Translations under genes and position numbers: made by a program
Assembly: GCA_020634575.1 (NCBI GenBank)
Contig: JACKBM010000035.1
Location: forward strand, 6,441-70,440
From: Ardenticatenales bacterium
GTDB lineage: Bacteria; Chloroflexota; Anaerolineae; Promineifilales; Promineifilaceae
DNA: 64,000 nt
Direction: 5' to 3'
Notes under the pieces: generated by a model
Told to the model about the DNA's origin: nothing
Seen by the model: only the letters and a program-made list of their open reading frames with translations
The model's database searches: none
Shown here: positions 46,748 through 57,223 of the stretch, piece after piece
Numbering within the stretch: the first letter of the stretch is position 1
Layout: each line of letters starts with the position of its first letter

Positions 46748-49071
46748 GTGCTGGCGCGATGGCAGCCGGGGCCGAGCGGCTCCGAATGCGCCTGGCGGTG
46801 ACGGGCGTTGTGCAGGGGGTTGGCTTCCGGCCCTTTGTGTACGGGCTGGCGCGGGCCGGCGAGCTGACCGGCTTTGTCGGCAACAACAGCGAGGGGGTGT
46901 TTATTGAGGTAGAAGGGGCGGCCGGCGCCATCAGCACGTTTCAGGCACGGCTGGTTTCTGAGCTGCCGCCGCTGGCCTATATCGAGGGCGTTCAGGCTGA
47001 GGTGATGGCACCGGCCGGTGATGACACCTTCCGCATCGTGCCCAGCCAGGCCCTGCCAGCGGCCCGCACCCTGATCTCCCCCGATATTGCCCTCTGCCCG
47101 GATTGTCGTCGCGAATTGCTGGACCCGCAGGACCGCCGCTACGGCTACCCGTTTATCAACTGCACCCATTGTGGGCCACGCTTCACCCTCATCAAGGATA
47201 TCCCCTACGACCGGCCGTTCACGACGATGGCTGAGTTCCCCATGTGCCCGGCCTGTCAGGCGGAATACAACGACCCGCTGAACCGCCGTTTCCACGCCCA
47301 GCCCAACGCCTGCCCGGATTGTGGCCCACAGGTCTGGCTGGAGGCACCGGCCGGTGCAGCGCCATCCAACAGAGGGACGGCGGCCCTCATCGAGGTGCAG
47401 CAGCGACTGCGCCAGGGCCAAATCGTGGCCATCAAAGGGGTGGGCGGTTTTCACCTCGCCTGCGATGCCCGGAACAATGAAGCGGTCCAGCGGCTGCGGG
47501 CGCGCAAGGGGCGACAGGACAAACCGTTTGCCGTCATGGCCCGCGACCTGGAGGCTGTGCGCGCGTTTGCCGCCGTTTCGCCAGCCGAAGCAGCGTTGCT
47601 GACGAGCAAGGAAAGCCCGATTGTTCTGCTGGACAAAAAGGTTGGGGGCGACCTGGCCCCACTGGTTGCGCCAGGACAGAACACAGTCGGGGTGATGTTG
47701 CCTTATTCGCCGCTCCATCTCCTGCTATTTCACAGCTTGGCGCCGGACCAGCCCACGGCCCCGGTCCTGGTTATGACCTCGGGCAACGACAACAGCGAGC
47801 CCATCATCTGCGCCAACGACGAGGCCCGCCGCAACCTGGCCGGCCTGGCTGATGCCTTTCTGTTACACGACCGGGAAATCCACAGCCGCTGCGACGACTC
47901 CGTCTTGCGAATCACTGAGTTTGCTGAACCGGCCGTTCTGCCGCTGCGCCGTTCCCGCGGCTATGCACCCTTTCCCATCAAACTGCCCTTCGCATTGCCG
48001 CCGCTGCTGGCCGTGGGCGGTGAACTGAAGGCGACATTCTGTCTGGCCAGCGAGAATTACGGCTACATGAGCCAGCATATCGGCGACATGGGCAACCTGG
48101 AAACGCTTGAAGCGTTTGCCGCGGCGGCCGACCATTTTAGTCGGGTTTTCCGCATCCGGCCGGATCTGATTGCCTGTGACCGGCATCCGGCTTATCTCTC
48201 ACGCCGCTGGGCTGAAGCGCAGGGCGTGCCGCTGGTCGAGGTGCAACATCATCATGCCCATATTGCGGCGGTGATGGCGGAACATGGGTTGGTGGGGGAC
48301 CGGCCGGTGATCGGCTTCAGCTTCGATGGCACCGGCTATGGCGACGACGGCGCCGTCTGGGGCGGCGAGCTGCTGCTGGCCGACTACGCCGGCTACGAAC
48401 GGCGCGCCCACCTGGCCTATTTCCCCCTGGCCGGCGGCGACGCGGCCGTGCAGCGGCCTTACCGGCTGGCGCTGGCTTATTTGTGGTCGGCCGGTCTGGC
48501 ATGGGACGAAGCGTTGCCGCCAGTGCAGGCATGTCCTGAAGCGGAGCGTAGACTCTTGCGCCAGCAGCTGGCCAGGAATCTCAATGTTGTGCCGACCAGC
48601 AGCATGGGCCGGTTGTTTGACCTGGTGGCGGCGCTTTGCGGCGCGCGCCAGGTGGTCAACTACGAGGGCCAGGCGGCCATGGAGCTGGAGGCGTTGGCCG
48701 ATACCAGCATCACCGACAGCTACGCGTTTGCCTGTTCGGCCGGGGCGCTGATTGAGTCGATGCCCGTCATCCAGGCTGTGGTCGCTGATGTGCTGCACGG
48801 GGTGCCCCGTGCGGTTGTGGCCGCGAAGTTCCACAACGCCGTCGCCGACCTCATCGTGGGGCTGAGCCGCCAGGTCCGCCGGGAAACCGGCCTGAACCAG
48901 GTGGCCCTGAGCGGCGGCGTCTTTCAGAACCGATTGCTGCTCAGCCGGGTTGTCCCGGCCCTGCAACGGCACAATTTTGAGCTGCTGACCCACCGGCTGG
49001 TGCCGCCGAATGATGGTGGGTTGGCGTTGGGGCAGGCGGTGGTGGCGGGGCTGGCAGGGCGCGTTCGATGA
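46744..49071 (+). CDS. hypF: HypF, carbamoyltransferase
   Basis: 775 residues from ATG 46744. In order: acylphosphatase domain (VQGVGFRPFVYGLA), two zinc fingers (CPDC ... CTHCGPRFT and CPACQ ... CPDCG), a YrdC-like domain (IVAIKGVGGFHLACDA) and a Kae1-like domain (HHHAHIAAVMAEHG, FSFDGTGYGDDGAVWGGE). It makes the carbamoyl group for the CN ligands of the NiFe site and loads it onto HypE. Four ACCGGCCGGT palindromes lie in or just after it. Confidence 0.95.
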   Translation: MSAGAMAAGAERLRMRLAVTGVVQGVGFRPFVYGLARAGELTGFVGNNSEGVFIEVEGAAGAISTFQARLVSELPPLAYIEGVQAEVMAPAGDDTFRIVPSQALPAARTLISPDIALCPDCRRELLDPQDRRYGYPFINCTHCGPRFTLIKDIPYDRPFTTMAEFPMCPACQAEYNDPLNRRFHAQPNACPDCGPQVWLEAPAGAAPSNRGTAALIEVQQRLRQGQIVAIKGVGGFHLACDARNNEAVQRLRARKGRQDKPFAVMARDLEAVRAFAAVSPAEAALLTSKESPIVLLDKKVGGDLAPLVAPGQNTVGVMLPYSPLHLLLFHSLAPDQPTAPVLVMTSGNDNSEPIICANDEARRNLAGLADAFLLHDREIHSRCDDSVLRITEFAEPAVLPLRRSRGYAPFPIKLPFALPPLLAVGGELKATFCLASENYGYMSQHIGDMGNLETLEAFAAAADHFSRVFRIRPDLIACDRHPAYLSRRWAEAQGVPLVEVQHHHAHIAAVMAEHGLVGDRPVIGFSFDGTGYGDDGAVWGGELLLADYAGYERRAHLAYFPLAGGDAAVQRPYRLALAYLWSAGLAWDEALPPVQACPEAERRLLRQQLARNLNVVPTSSMGRLFDLVAALCGARQVVNYEGQAAMELEALADTSITDSYAFACSAGALIESMPVIQAVVADVLHGVPRAVVAAKFHNAVADLIVGLSRQVRRETGLNQVALSGGVFQNRLLLSRVVPALQRHNFELLTHRLVPPNDGGLALGQAVVAGLAGRVR

Positions 49072-49253
49072 GGCAAAAGATAGGGTTGGGGGCTCCAGCG
49101 ACCGGCCGGTCCTATCAGCGCCGCAGATCGGGGTCCCTCGCCTCTCTTATTGACCGTTTTTCACGACGAACAGGCTCGGGATGACGTCGTGGAAGTAATG
49201 AGAGAGTTAGGAACAGAAAAGACAAACCGTGTTTGGACTTACGGAGAATAATT
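49072..49253. other. Gap between hypF and hypC with an extragenic repeat
   Basis: It contains ACCGGCCGGT (49101-49110) and a minus-strand copy (49120-49188) of the GACGTCA-type extragenic repeat described at 53301. GGAG at about 49243 is the ribosome site of hypC. Confidence 0.5.
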
Positions 49254-49497
49254 ATGTGCCTGGGCATTCCGGGAAAAGTGATTGAAATATACGAAAAAGA
49301 CCAGGTCCGCATGGGCAAGGTCGATTTTGACGGCATTCGCAAGGAGGTCTGCCTGGCTTATCTGCCGGAGATCCAGGCCGGCGACTACACCATTGTCCAC
49401 GTTGGCTTCGCCATTACCCAGCTGGACGAGGCGGCAGCGCTGGAGACGCTGGCGATGTTCCGCGAGATGGGCACGCTGAGCGAGGAGTTGGGGGCTG

Positions 49498-49511
<14 letters not shown>
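49254..49511 (+). CDS. hypC: HypC, hydrogenase maturation chaperone
   Basis: 85 residues from ATG 49254 ([17 protein letters not shown]). Cys2 is the conserved residue that binds the Fe(CN)2CO unit. [17 protein letters not shown] and [11 protein letters not shown] are typical OB-fold segments. It overlaps hypD by 14 bases. Confidence 0.94.
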
Positions 49512-50620
<1,109 letters not shown>

Positions 50621-50628
<8 letters not shown>

Positions 50629-51679
50629 TCTCATCAACCCCGAAGCCTGGAGCTGCCCTTTGCCGTTACGGGATTATCCCAACATCGTCCTGGGCCACGG
50701 TGGCGGCGGCAAACTGTCCGCCGAGCTGGTGCAGCATCTGTTTCTGCCGGCTTTTGGCAATCCCCAATTGGAGCGGCTGGGCGATTCGGCGGTTTTGCCC
50801 GTGCAGCGTGGCCGTCTGGCTATCTCGACGGACTCGTTTGTGGTGCAGCCGCTCTTTTTTCCTGGCGGGAACATCGGCGAGCTGGCGGTTAATGGCACCG
50901 TCAATGATGTCAGCATGAGCGGGGCCCGGCCAATGGTTCTGACAGCCGGCTTTATCCTGGAAGAAGGGCTGCCGCTGGCGCTGTTGGGCCGGGTGGTCGA
51001 GAGCATGGCCGCGGCGGCCCGAACTGCGGGCGTCACCATCATTGCCGGCGACACCAAAGTGGTCGATAAGGGGCACGGCGATGGGCTGTACATCAACACC
51101 AGCGGTCTGGGCCTGATTCCAGATGGCGTCGACATCGGTCCGGACAGGGCCAGGCCGGGGGATGTGGTCATCCTGAGCGGGACGATGGGGGATCACGGCA
51201 TGGCCGTCATGAGCGTCCGCGAGGGTCTCGAGTTTGAGACCGCCATCACCAGCGACTGCGCCGCCCTGAACGGCCTCATCGGCAACATCCTGGCCGTGAC
51301 CCATGAGATCCACGTCTTGCGCGACCCGACGCGGGGCGGGGTGGCGGCTTCCCTCAACGAAATCGCCGCCGCCGCCCAGGTTGGCATCCAATTGGAGGAA
51401 CGGCTGTTGCCGGTGAAGGGGGCCGTCCGCTCGGCCTGCGAACTGCTGGGCATGGATCCGCTCTTCGTGGCTAATGAAGGGAAAGTGCTGGTCATCGTAC
51501 CGCCCGAATGGGCCGAGCCGGTGCTGGCAACGATGCGACGGCACCCGCTGGGCGCAGAAGCGGCTATAATCGGCCAGGTCGTGGCTGAACACCCGGGCAC
51601 GCTGGTCATGCAAACTGGCCTGGGCGGCAAGCGGGTGGTGGCCATGCAGATTGGTGAACAACTACCCAGAATTTGCTGA
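50621..51679 (+). CDS. hypE: HypE, carbamoyl-dehydrating enzyme
   Basis: 352 residues, PurM-like fold with [13 protein letters not shown] and [15 protein letters not shown]. The C-terminus ends PRIC; Cys352 receives the carbamoyl group from HypF and becomes the thiocyanate. It completes the maturation set. The next gene follows at 11 bases. Confidence 0.96.
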
Positions 51680-51690
51680 GAGGAAAACCG

Positions 51691-52638
51691 ATGGCCCAGA
51701 AGATTATTATCGACACGGATCCTGGTATTGACGATGCGATGGCGATTTTCTTTGCCTTGCAGTCGCCCGAGCTGGAGGTGCTCGGGGTAACGGCTGTGTT
51801 TGGCAACGGCGGTGTGGCCAACACCGCCAGCAACGCGGTCCGCATCCTGGAGACGGCCGGGCGCGGCGACATTCCGGTCGCGGCCGGGGCGGATACGCCG
51901 CTCATTATCCCCAACCGCTCCAGCGGCGGCATGAGCGTGCATGGCCGGGATGGGCTGGGCAACGCCGGCGACCGGCTGCCCCAACCCAAAGGCAGCCCGA
52001 TTGCCCAGAAAGCGGCCAATTTCATCGTCGAGACGGTCATGGCCAACCCGGGGGAGGTCACGCTGGTGCCGATTGGGCCGCTGACCAACCTGGCCCTGGC
52101 GTTGCGGCTGGAGCCGGCGATTGCCGAGGCAGCCAAAGGGGTATCGCTGATGGGCGGCTCGGCCTTTGCCGGGGGCAATAAGTCAGCCGCGGCCGAGGCC
52201 AACATCCACAACGATCCCCACGCTGCGTCTATCGTTTTCTCGGCCGGCTGGCCAATCGCGATGGCCGGCTGGGATGTGAACAATCAGTTCTACATGAACC
52301 AGGCCTACATGGATGAGTTATGCGGCCTGGGCAACCCGGCCACCGATTTTATCGAGGCGATTTACCCCTGTTTGCAAGGCTTTTTGGGGTTGCCGGAGGC
52401 GGCGATCGATGTGCCGGACCTGCTGGCGGTGGCTTATCTGGTTGATCCGTCCCTCTTTACCGTCAAGCGCTATCCAGTCTACGTGGAAACGGAAGGACGG
52501 ACGGCCGGGATGACGGTGGTCGACCAGCGGCACAACCGGCGCAATGACAATCCGGACCCGGAGATCGACGTCTTGCTGGACGTGGACGCGGCCAAGTTGC
52601 GGGCGCTCTATTTGGAGCGTCTGGCGAAGTACAGTTAG
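51691..52638 (+). CDS. Inosine-uridine-type nucleoside hydrolase
   Basis: 315 residues from ATG 51691, with AGAGGA upstream. The N-terminal metal motif is IIDTDPGIDDAMAIFFAL; VTLVPIGPLTNLALALRL and VSLMGGSAF are further family signatures, and AGWDVNNQF contains the C-terminal substrate residues. It cleaves ribonucleosides to base and ribose. It lies 11 bases after hypE and may be read through from the hyp genes, without a functional link to them. Confidence 0.93.
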   Translation: MAQKIIIDTDPGIDDAMAIFFALQSPELEVLGVTAVFGNGGVANTASNAVRILETAGRGDIPVAAGADTPLIIPNRSSGGMSVHGRDGLGNAGDRLPQPKGSPIAQKAANFIVETVMANPGEVTLVPIGPLTNLALALRLEPAIAEAAKGVSLMGGSAFAGGNKSAAAEANIHNDPHAASIVFSAGWPIAMAGWDVNNQFYMNQAYMDELCGLGNPATDFIEAIYPCLQGFLGLPEAAIDVPDLLAVAYLVDPSLFTVKRYPVYVETEGRTAGMTVVDQRHNRRNDNPDPEIDVLLDVDAAKLRALYLERLAKYS

Positions 52639-52650
52639 GAAGCCGCTCGA

Positions 52651-53154
52651 ATGCACCAGGCAGACATACAGACCTTGATCGGCTACACGTTTTGGGCGGA
52701 CATGCGGGTGTTGGCGGCGTGTGAGCGGCTGGCGGCGGCGGATTTTATCCGGCCGGTCACCCCCGACCCCGGCTGGCACAGCCTGCGCGGCACCCTGGTC
52801 CACGCCCTGGACACCGCCTACGGCTGGCGGGCCGCGCTGCAGGGCATTGAGGACAGCGGCATCATCGACGAGAACCAGTTTCCCGACGCTGCCAGCCTGA
52901 AAGAGCGCTGGGAAGCGGAGCGCGCGGCCTGGCTGGCTTACGTGGGCGAGCTGACCGACGAAGCCCTGAACGAGATCTGGTTTGTCCACGAAACCAGTAC
53001 GCGTACGCGCTGGCAGACCATCCTCCACGTCGTCAACGACCTGACCCACCACCGCAGCGAAGCGGCAGCCATTCTGACCGGCTTCGCCCAGTCGCCGGGC
53101 GAGCTGGATTTTGACCAGTATGTAGTGGATGTGCTGCCGGGTTTGCGGGGTTGA
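52651..53154 (+). CDS. DinB-family protein
   Basis: 167 residues, a four-helix DinB/YfiT-type fold. Metal-ligand His candidates are in GTLVHALDTAYGW, and in ILHVVNDLTHHRSEAA near the C-terminus (H...N-D-x-x-H-H-R-S-E). Members are often thiol-dependent transferases; the substrate is unknown. It starts 12 bases after the nucleoside hydrolase. Confidence 0.88.
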   Translation: MHQADIQTLIGYTFWADMRVLAACERLAAADFIRPVTPDPGWHSLRGTLVHALDTAYGWRAALQGIEDSGIIDENQFPDAASLKERWEAERAAWLAYVGELTDEALNEIWFVHETSTRTRWQTILHVVNDLTHHRSEAAAILTGFAQSPGELDFDQYVVDVLPGLRG

Positions 53155-53189
53155 GGACCGCATCAAATAAACAGACCACCAGGTCCGCC

Positions 53190-53263
53190 GGGTCGGGCTC
53201 AACCCGACGGGTATTGCTCTCCCGTTAGGTTGCCGCCCGACCCGGGGCGCGCTGGCGCGCCCC
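53190..53263 (+). repeat. Two-hairpin structured element, copy A
   Basis: The first hairpin covers 54 bases (53190-53243). Its outer stem GGGTCGGGC/GCCCGACCC is perfect, the middle stem is CAACC/GGTTG, and the inner stem ACGGG/CCCGT closes the loop TATTGCTCT. The second hairpin GGGGCGCGC/GCGCGCCCC (53244-53263) abuts it. It lies 35 bases after the DinB stop. Copies B and C are at 62047-62230. Confidence 0.7.
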
Positions 53264-53300
53264 CCTTGCCTGGCTGAGGGCTCAATATCCGCCTGCGCCG

Positions 53301-53380
53301 CGCACCAGGGGCCTCTCGCTCCGCCAGTTTGGGCGGCTGGGCCGAGCCTTTGCCACTCGAGGTGACGTCGGGAATGATGG
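53301..53380 (-). repeat. GACGTCA-type extragenic repeat, copy 2
   Basis: On the minus strand it runs from GACGTCACCTCGAG to GAGCGAGAGGCCCCTGGTGCG, with an inner GGCCCAGCCGCCC. It is nearly identical to the copy at 53575-53650 and related to 49120-49188 and 53438-53506. Confidence 0.6.
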
Positions 53381-53437
53381 TCGCAGTTACCAGGGTGTGC
53401 CTATCCAGCTCTGGCAGTCGTTTCTCAGATACAAACC

Positions 53438-53506
53438 GACGTCACCCCGAGCTTGCCGGCCGTGACCGGCGCCTGACAAGAAGCGCGAGGGGCCCCTATC
53501 TGGTGC
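53438..53506 (+). repeat. GACGTCA-type extragenic repeat, copy 3
   Basis: GACGTCACCCCGAGC at the start and GCGCGAGGGGCCCC followed by TATCTGGTGCG at the end, opposite in direction to copies 2 and 4, followed by ACCGGCCGGT at 53516. The inverted pair could fold together. Confidence 0.55.
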
Positions 53507-53574
53507 GTGCGCCAGACCGGCCGGTGGCTGGCTCAGCAGCGCTAGCCACCGCTCAATCCGAGCGCGCGCCGTAG

Positions 53575-53650
53575 CCAGGGGCCTCTCGCTCCGTCAGTTT
53601 GGGCGGCCGGGCCGAGCTTTTGCCGCTCGAGGTGACGTCAGGAATAATAG
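53575..53650 (-). repeat. GACGTCA-type extragenic repeat, copy 4
   Basis: A direct repeat of copy 2, 270 bases further on, with only a few substitutions (for example CTCCGTCAG against CTCCGCCAG). The whole 53155-53731 gap has no gene and is made almost entirely of repeats. Confidence 0.6.
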
Positions 53651-53731
53651 CGTCGGTCGGTCGTGTTTTGATGGCCATCATTTTTCTTTGTGGTGGCTGA
53701 TCGCCCGAATACGTAAAGGAAGCAGATCTGT

Positions 53732-54364
53732 ATGAGTAATTTGAACCCCGCCATAGACAACTACCTCGCCGTCGGTTGCGGCCGCTGCCCGCTGGGCGGC
53801 ACGCCTGAATGTAAAGTCCACAATTGGGAAGCTGAACTGCCTGAATTGCGGCAGATCCTGCTGGATTGCGGCCTGACCGAGGAGCTAAAGTGGAGCATGC
53901 CCTGCTACACCTATGAAGGCAGCAACATCCTCATCATGAGCGCCTTTAAGGAATATTGCGCGCTGAACTTCTTCAAGGGTTCCCTGCTCGATGACCCCCA
54001 CGACATCCTTTTTCAGCCGACTGCCAACACGCAGGCCGGCCGCCTCATCCGATTTACCGATGTGCAGACAATCAGGGAGATGGCGCCCATCCTGAAACAA
54101 TACGTTCAGGCCGCGATTGAGGTAGAAAAGGCTGGCTTGCAGGTCGAATACAAATCCGTAGGCGATTTTGAAGTGCCTGAAGAGTTGCAGGAGAAACTGC
54201 AAGAAGACCCGGCGTTTAAGGCTGCCTTTGAGGCGCTGACGCCCGGCCGACAAAAAGGATATCTGATCTACTTTGCCGGGGCCAAACAGGCTAAAACGCG
54301 TCGAGACAGAATCGAGAAGTTCACGCCGAAGATCTTCGAGGGCAAAGGCTGGAGTGATCGGTGA
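53732..54364 (+). CDS. YdeI/OmpD-associated, DUF1801-domain protein
   Basis: 210 residues. The N-terminal DUF1801 fold is seen in LPELRQILLDCGLTEELKWSMPCYTYEGSNI and YCALNFFKGSLLDDP. The C-terminal YdeI part has FEVPEELQEKLQEDPAFKAA, FEALTPGRQKGYLIYFAGAK and RDRIEKFTPKIFEGKG. The family is linked to stress tolerance in enterobacteria but has no known activity. It overlaps the next gene by four bases (GTGA). Confidence 0.88.
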   Translation: MSNLNPAIDNYLAVGCGRCPLGGTPECKVHNWEAELPELRQILLDCGLTEELKWSMPCYTYEGSNILIMSAFKEYCALNFFKGSLLDDPHDILFQPTANTQAGRLIRFTDVQTIREMAPILKQYVQAAIEVEKAGLQVEYKSVGDFEVPEELQEKLQEDPAFKAAFEALTPGRQKGYLIYFAGAKQAKTRRDRIEKFTPKIFEGKGWSDR

Positions 54365-55044
54365 AAATCGACTTTCTCACCACTGAGGACACCGTCACCT
54401 TCCAAGTCACTGATTACAGCAGCCCGATCGAAGATGCGCTGCGCCTGTGTTACTACGAAAAAGTGGGCGATGCCTACGTCAAGCGTTTTCCGGTTGACAC
54501 CCCCTATCTAGACAAAATCAAAGCCCATTACGCCCTCTACGCTGAAGAGATGTTCCTGCAAATTGTCTATCTCCGGCCGATTCCCTGGGAGCAAGGGCTG
54601 CTGACCTTTGCCGACCGGGTGGCCGGCACCGGGGTAGACTGGTGGCTCACCGGCAGTTGCGCCGCCTGCGTCCGGGGTATCCCCCTGAAACCGCATGACG
54701 TGGACATCATGGTGGACGCGCGCAACATCGGCCTGCTCAGGGAGCTGTTCCAGGACGACACCATCGAACCCATCGTTGATTCGAGTGGTTGGGTCACCAA
54801 AGATTTTGGCGTCCTGTTTCTGGGCTGCCGGGTCGACATCGCCTCGGACCCGCAGCCGATCCTGGATCAGCCGGAGCCAGTTGATTGCGGCCCCTACGCC
54901 AAAACGGTCCTGGAGACGGTGAGCTGGCGGGGCCACCAGTTGCGCATCCCGCCCATTGAACTGCAACTCAACGCCAACAGGCGCCGGCAGCGGGTTGAGC
55001 GGGTTCGTCTGATTGAAGAATACATGCAGGCCCGCAACAGCTGA
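54361..55044 (+). CDS. Nucleotidyltransferase-fold protein
   Basis: 227 residues from GTG 54361. The central segment WWLTGSCAACVRGIPLKPHDVDIMVD matches the minimal nucleotidyltransferase pattern G-(S/G)-x-A-x-x-x-x-G and the catalytic (D)-x-D. The protein lacks an obvious third Asp, so catalysis is uncertain. It overlaps the YdeI-like gene by four bases and is followed by uppS. Confidence 0.7.
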   Translation: MKIDFLTTEDTVTFQVTDYSSPIEDALRLCYYEKVGDAYVKRFPVDTPYLDKIKAHYALYAEEMFLQIVYLRPIPWEQGLLTFADRVAGTGVDWWLTGSCAACVRGIPLKPHDVDIMVDARNIGLLRELFQDDTIEPIVDSSGWVTKDFGVLFLGCRVDIASDPQPILDQPEPVDCGPYAKTVLETVSWRGHQLRIPPIELQLNANRRRQRVERVRLIEEYMQARNS

Positions 55045-55057
55045 AAGGAGATTTGCT

Positions 55058-55732
55058 TTGTTACCCCGACATATCGCCTTTATCATGGATGGCAACGGCC
55101 GCTGGGCTACGGCCCAGGGATTGCCCCGCTCAGCCGGGCACAAAGCGGGTTATGAACATATCCCCAAAGTTTTGCAGATCTGCCAGGAACTGGGGGTCAA
55201 AGTGGTCTCGGGCTACGCCTGGTCTACGGAAAATTGGGGCCGGCCCAAAGCGGAGGTGAATTTCATTCTCAAAGCGATGGAAAAGCAGCTGCCCCGCTTT
55301 GTCAACGAACTCCATAAACGCAACGTGCGCTTCCTGCACAGCGGCTTTGTGGAAGATCTCTCGCCCAAAGCCCGCCAGCAACTGGCCGCCGCCGTGGCCC
55401 TCACCCAAAATAACGACGCCGGCACCTTCAATCTGGCCTACAACTACGGCGCCCGCGCCGAAATCCTCCGCGCCGCCCGGCAGTTGCTGCACAAACAGAC
55501 GCCGGCAGAAGAGCTCTCGCTGCACGATATTGAAGTCAATCTGTTTACGGCCGGCCTACCCGAGGTTGACCTGGTCATTCGCAGCGGCGGCGACAAGCGG
55601 CTGAGCAACTTTTTGCTCTGGCAGAGCGCCCATGCGCTGGTGCATGTGGTGCCAAACTATTGGCCGGCTATCAGCCGGGCGGATATCGAAGGCGCCCTCA
55701 CCCATTACGCCCGGGCGATGGCGCCGGCCTGA
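55058..55732 (+). CDS. uppS: Polyprenyl diphosphate synthase (cis-prenyltransferase)
   Basis: 224 residues from TTG 55058 (AAAGGAG seven bases upstream). Conserved regions: HIAFIMDGNGRWA with the catalytic Asp, KVVSGYAWSTENWGRP, NLAYNYGARAEI and VDLVIRSGGDKRLSNFLLWQ. It condenses isopentenyl diphosphate units into the undecaprenyl (or shorter) lipid carrier for wall synthesis. The RSGGDKRLSNF segment has Lys where most enzymes have Glu/Gln-x-R. Confidence 0.92.
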   Translation: MLPRHIAFIMDGNGRWATAQGLPRSAGHKAGYEHIPKVLQICQELGVKVVSGYAWSTENWGRPKAEVNFILKAMEKQLPRFVNELHKRNVRFLHSGFVEDLSPKARQQLAAAVALTQNNDAGTFNLAYNYGARAEILRAARQLLHKQTPAEELSLHDIEVNLFTAGLPEVDLVIRSGGDKRLSNFLLWQSAHALVHVVPNYWPAISRADIEGALTHYARAMAPA

Positions 55733-55743
55733 GGCCATTCTCC

Positions 55744-56340
55744 ATGCAGATTCAGATTCTTGAAGCCAGCGAAGCCGACTTTCCCGTCGTCCAGAATCTC
55801 GTCCGTTTCTACGTCTATGATATGGCCGAGACGATGGGCTGGCCCTGCCCGGAAGATGGGTTGTACGGCGGCTGCGACGACCTGCCCGAATATTGGTGGC
55901 CCGGCAGCACCCCGGCCGAACTCGAAGCCATCAGTCAGAAACTGGCCATCGTCATTCCCTACAACCAGCATTTTGAGCGCTGGCCGGCCGGGCACCGCGG
56001 CCATCCGTTTGTCATTCGCGTCAATGGCGAGCTGGCCGGCTTTGCCATGGTCAAACAGATGACCGGCGGCGAGCCGGCCGATTATGACATGGGCGAATTT
56101 TTCATCGTGCGCAAGTTCCGCCGTCAGGGTGTGGGGGCGCGGGTCGCCACTGACCTGTTTGATCGGTTTCCCGGTACCTGGGAAGTTCGCCAGATGGCGG
56201 CGCACCGGCCGGCCCAGGCGTTCTGGCGCCAGGTAATCGCTGGCTACACCAACAATCAGTATCAGGAATCAAGCCAACATATCAAAGCGTACGGTCTCGA
56301 CATGATCGTGCAACGCTTTACCAGTCCGCCCGCAGGCTGA
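55744..56340 (+). CDS. GNAT-family acetyltransferase
   Basis: 198 residues from ATG 55744 (GAGG nine bases upstream). NLVRFYVYDMAETMGW is a pattern of YvbK/GNAT proteins. The acetyl-CoA site is MGEFFIVRKFRRQGVGARVA (motif A, R-R-x-G-x-G), and AHRPAQAFWRQVI is motif B. Acetyl acceptor unknown. It starts 11 bases after uppS and ends three bases before the PHP gene. Confidence 0.9.
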   Translation: MQIQILEASEADFPVVQNLVRFYVYDMAETMGWPCPEDGLYGGCDDLPEYWWPGSTPAELEAISQKLAIVIPYNQHFERWPAGHRGHPFVIRVNGELAGFAMVKQMTGGEPADYDMGEFFIVRKFRRQGVGARVATDLFDRFPGTWEVRQMAAHRPAQAFWRQVIAGYTNNQYQESSQHIKAYGLDMIVQRFTSPPAG

Positions 56341-56343
56341 ACC

Positions 56344-57201
56344 ATGCCAACTTCCCCATCCGTGTTACATCTGGCGGCTACCGCTGCCATCGATCTGCAA
56401 CTCCATACCACCTACAGCGACGGCAGCTGGACGCCAGCAGCGTTGCTGGATCATCTGGCGCAGGCACAATTTGGCCTGGCGGCCATCACCGATCACGATA
56501 GCCTGCAACACATAGCGCCGACACAGCAATTGGCCCTGACCAAAGCAATGCCCCTCCTTGCCGCGGTGGAAATGACGACGAGATGGCGGGGCGAGATGGT
56601 CGATCTGCTTTGCTTTGGCATTGATCCGGCTGGGCCGATGCTGAACAACCTGATAGACGATCTACTGCAGCGACAGCAAGAGAACACGCGCGAGGTATTG
56701 GCCAATCTGGCGCAGCAGGGCTTCCGCTTTGCTGAGGAGACGCAGGCGGCAATCCTGGTCCAGCCGCCTTGTCTGCAGCCGCACGCGTTGGTCAATCTGG
56801 TGAATGAGCATGGTGGGGATCCGGGCGGTGGACCGGCCGGTCCACTCATCCTGCGCGCCGGCGCCGCCTTCATGACCCACGAGCCCGCAGCCGTCGTGGC
56901 CGCGACCCACCAGGCCGGCGGCGTCTGCCTGGTCGCCCACCCGGGCCGGACCGATGGCTACCTCACCTTTGACAGCAAATTGCTGGCCGAATTTGGTCAC
57001 GAAACTGCCGTCGACGGCCTCGAAGTCTACTATCCCCGCCACACGCCGGCGCAGACAGCAGAATATCAGGCCTTCGCCGAGCGCCACCAGCTGCTGGTCA
57101 GCGCCGGCTCGGATTCACATGGCCCGGACAGACCCCCCATCCAATATCGGGCGGATCAATGCCGGGCGCTGCTGGCGCGAGTTGGCATCGTAGTCGACTG
57201 A
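56344..57201 (+). CDS. PHP-domain phosphoesterase
   Basis: 285 residues. PHP metal motifs in order: DLQLHTTYSDGSW, AAITDHDSL, AAVEMTT, CLVAHPGR and SAGSDSHGPD. This matches the TrpH/RNase AM type (3',5'-nucleoside bisphosphate phosphatase or 5'-3' exonuclease). The start ATG 56344 follows the GNAT stop by three bases. An ACCGGCCGGT lies inside the gene at 56832. Confidence 0.9.
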   Translation: MPTSPSVLHLAATAAIDLQLHTTYSDGSWTPAALLDHLAQAQFGLAAITDHDSLQHIAPTQQLALTKAMPLLAAVEMTTRWRGEMVDLLCFGIDPAGPMLNNLIDDLLQRQQENTREVLANLAQQGFRFAEETQAAILVQPPCLQPHALVNLVNEHGGDPGGGPAGPLILRAGAAFMTHEPAAVVAATHQAGGVCLVAHPGRTDGYLTFDSKLLAEFGHETAVDGLEVYYPRHTPAQTAEYQAFAERHQLLVSAGSDSHGPDRPPIQYRADQCRALLARVGIVVD

Positions 57202-57223
57202 GGAAGCGGCCCTGGAGGGACTC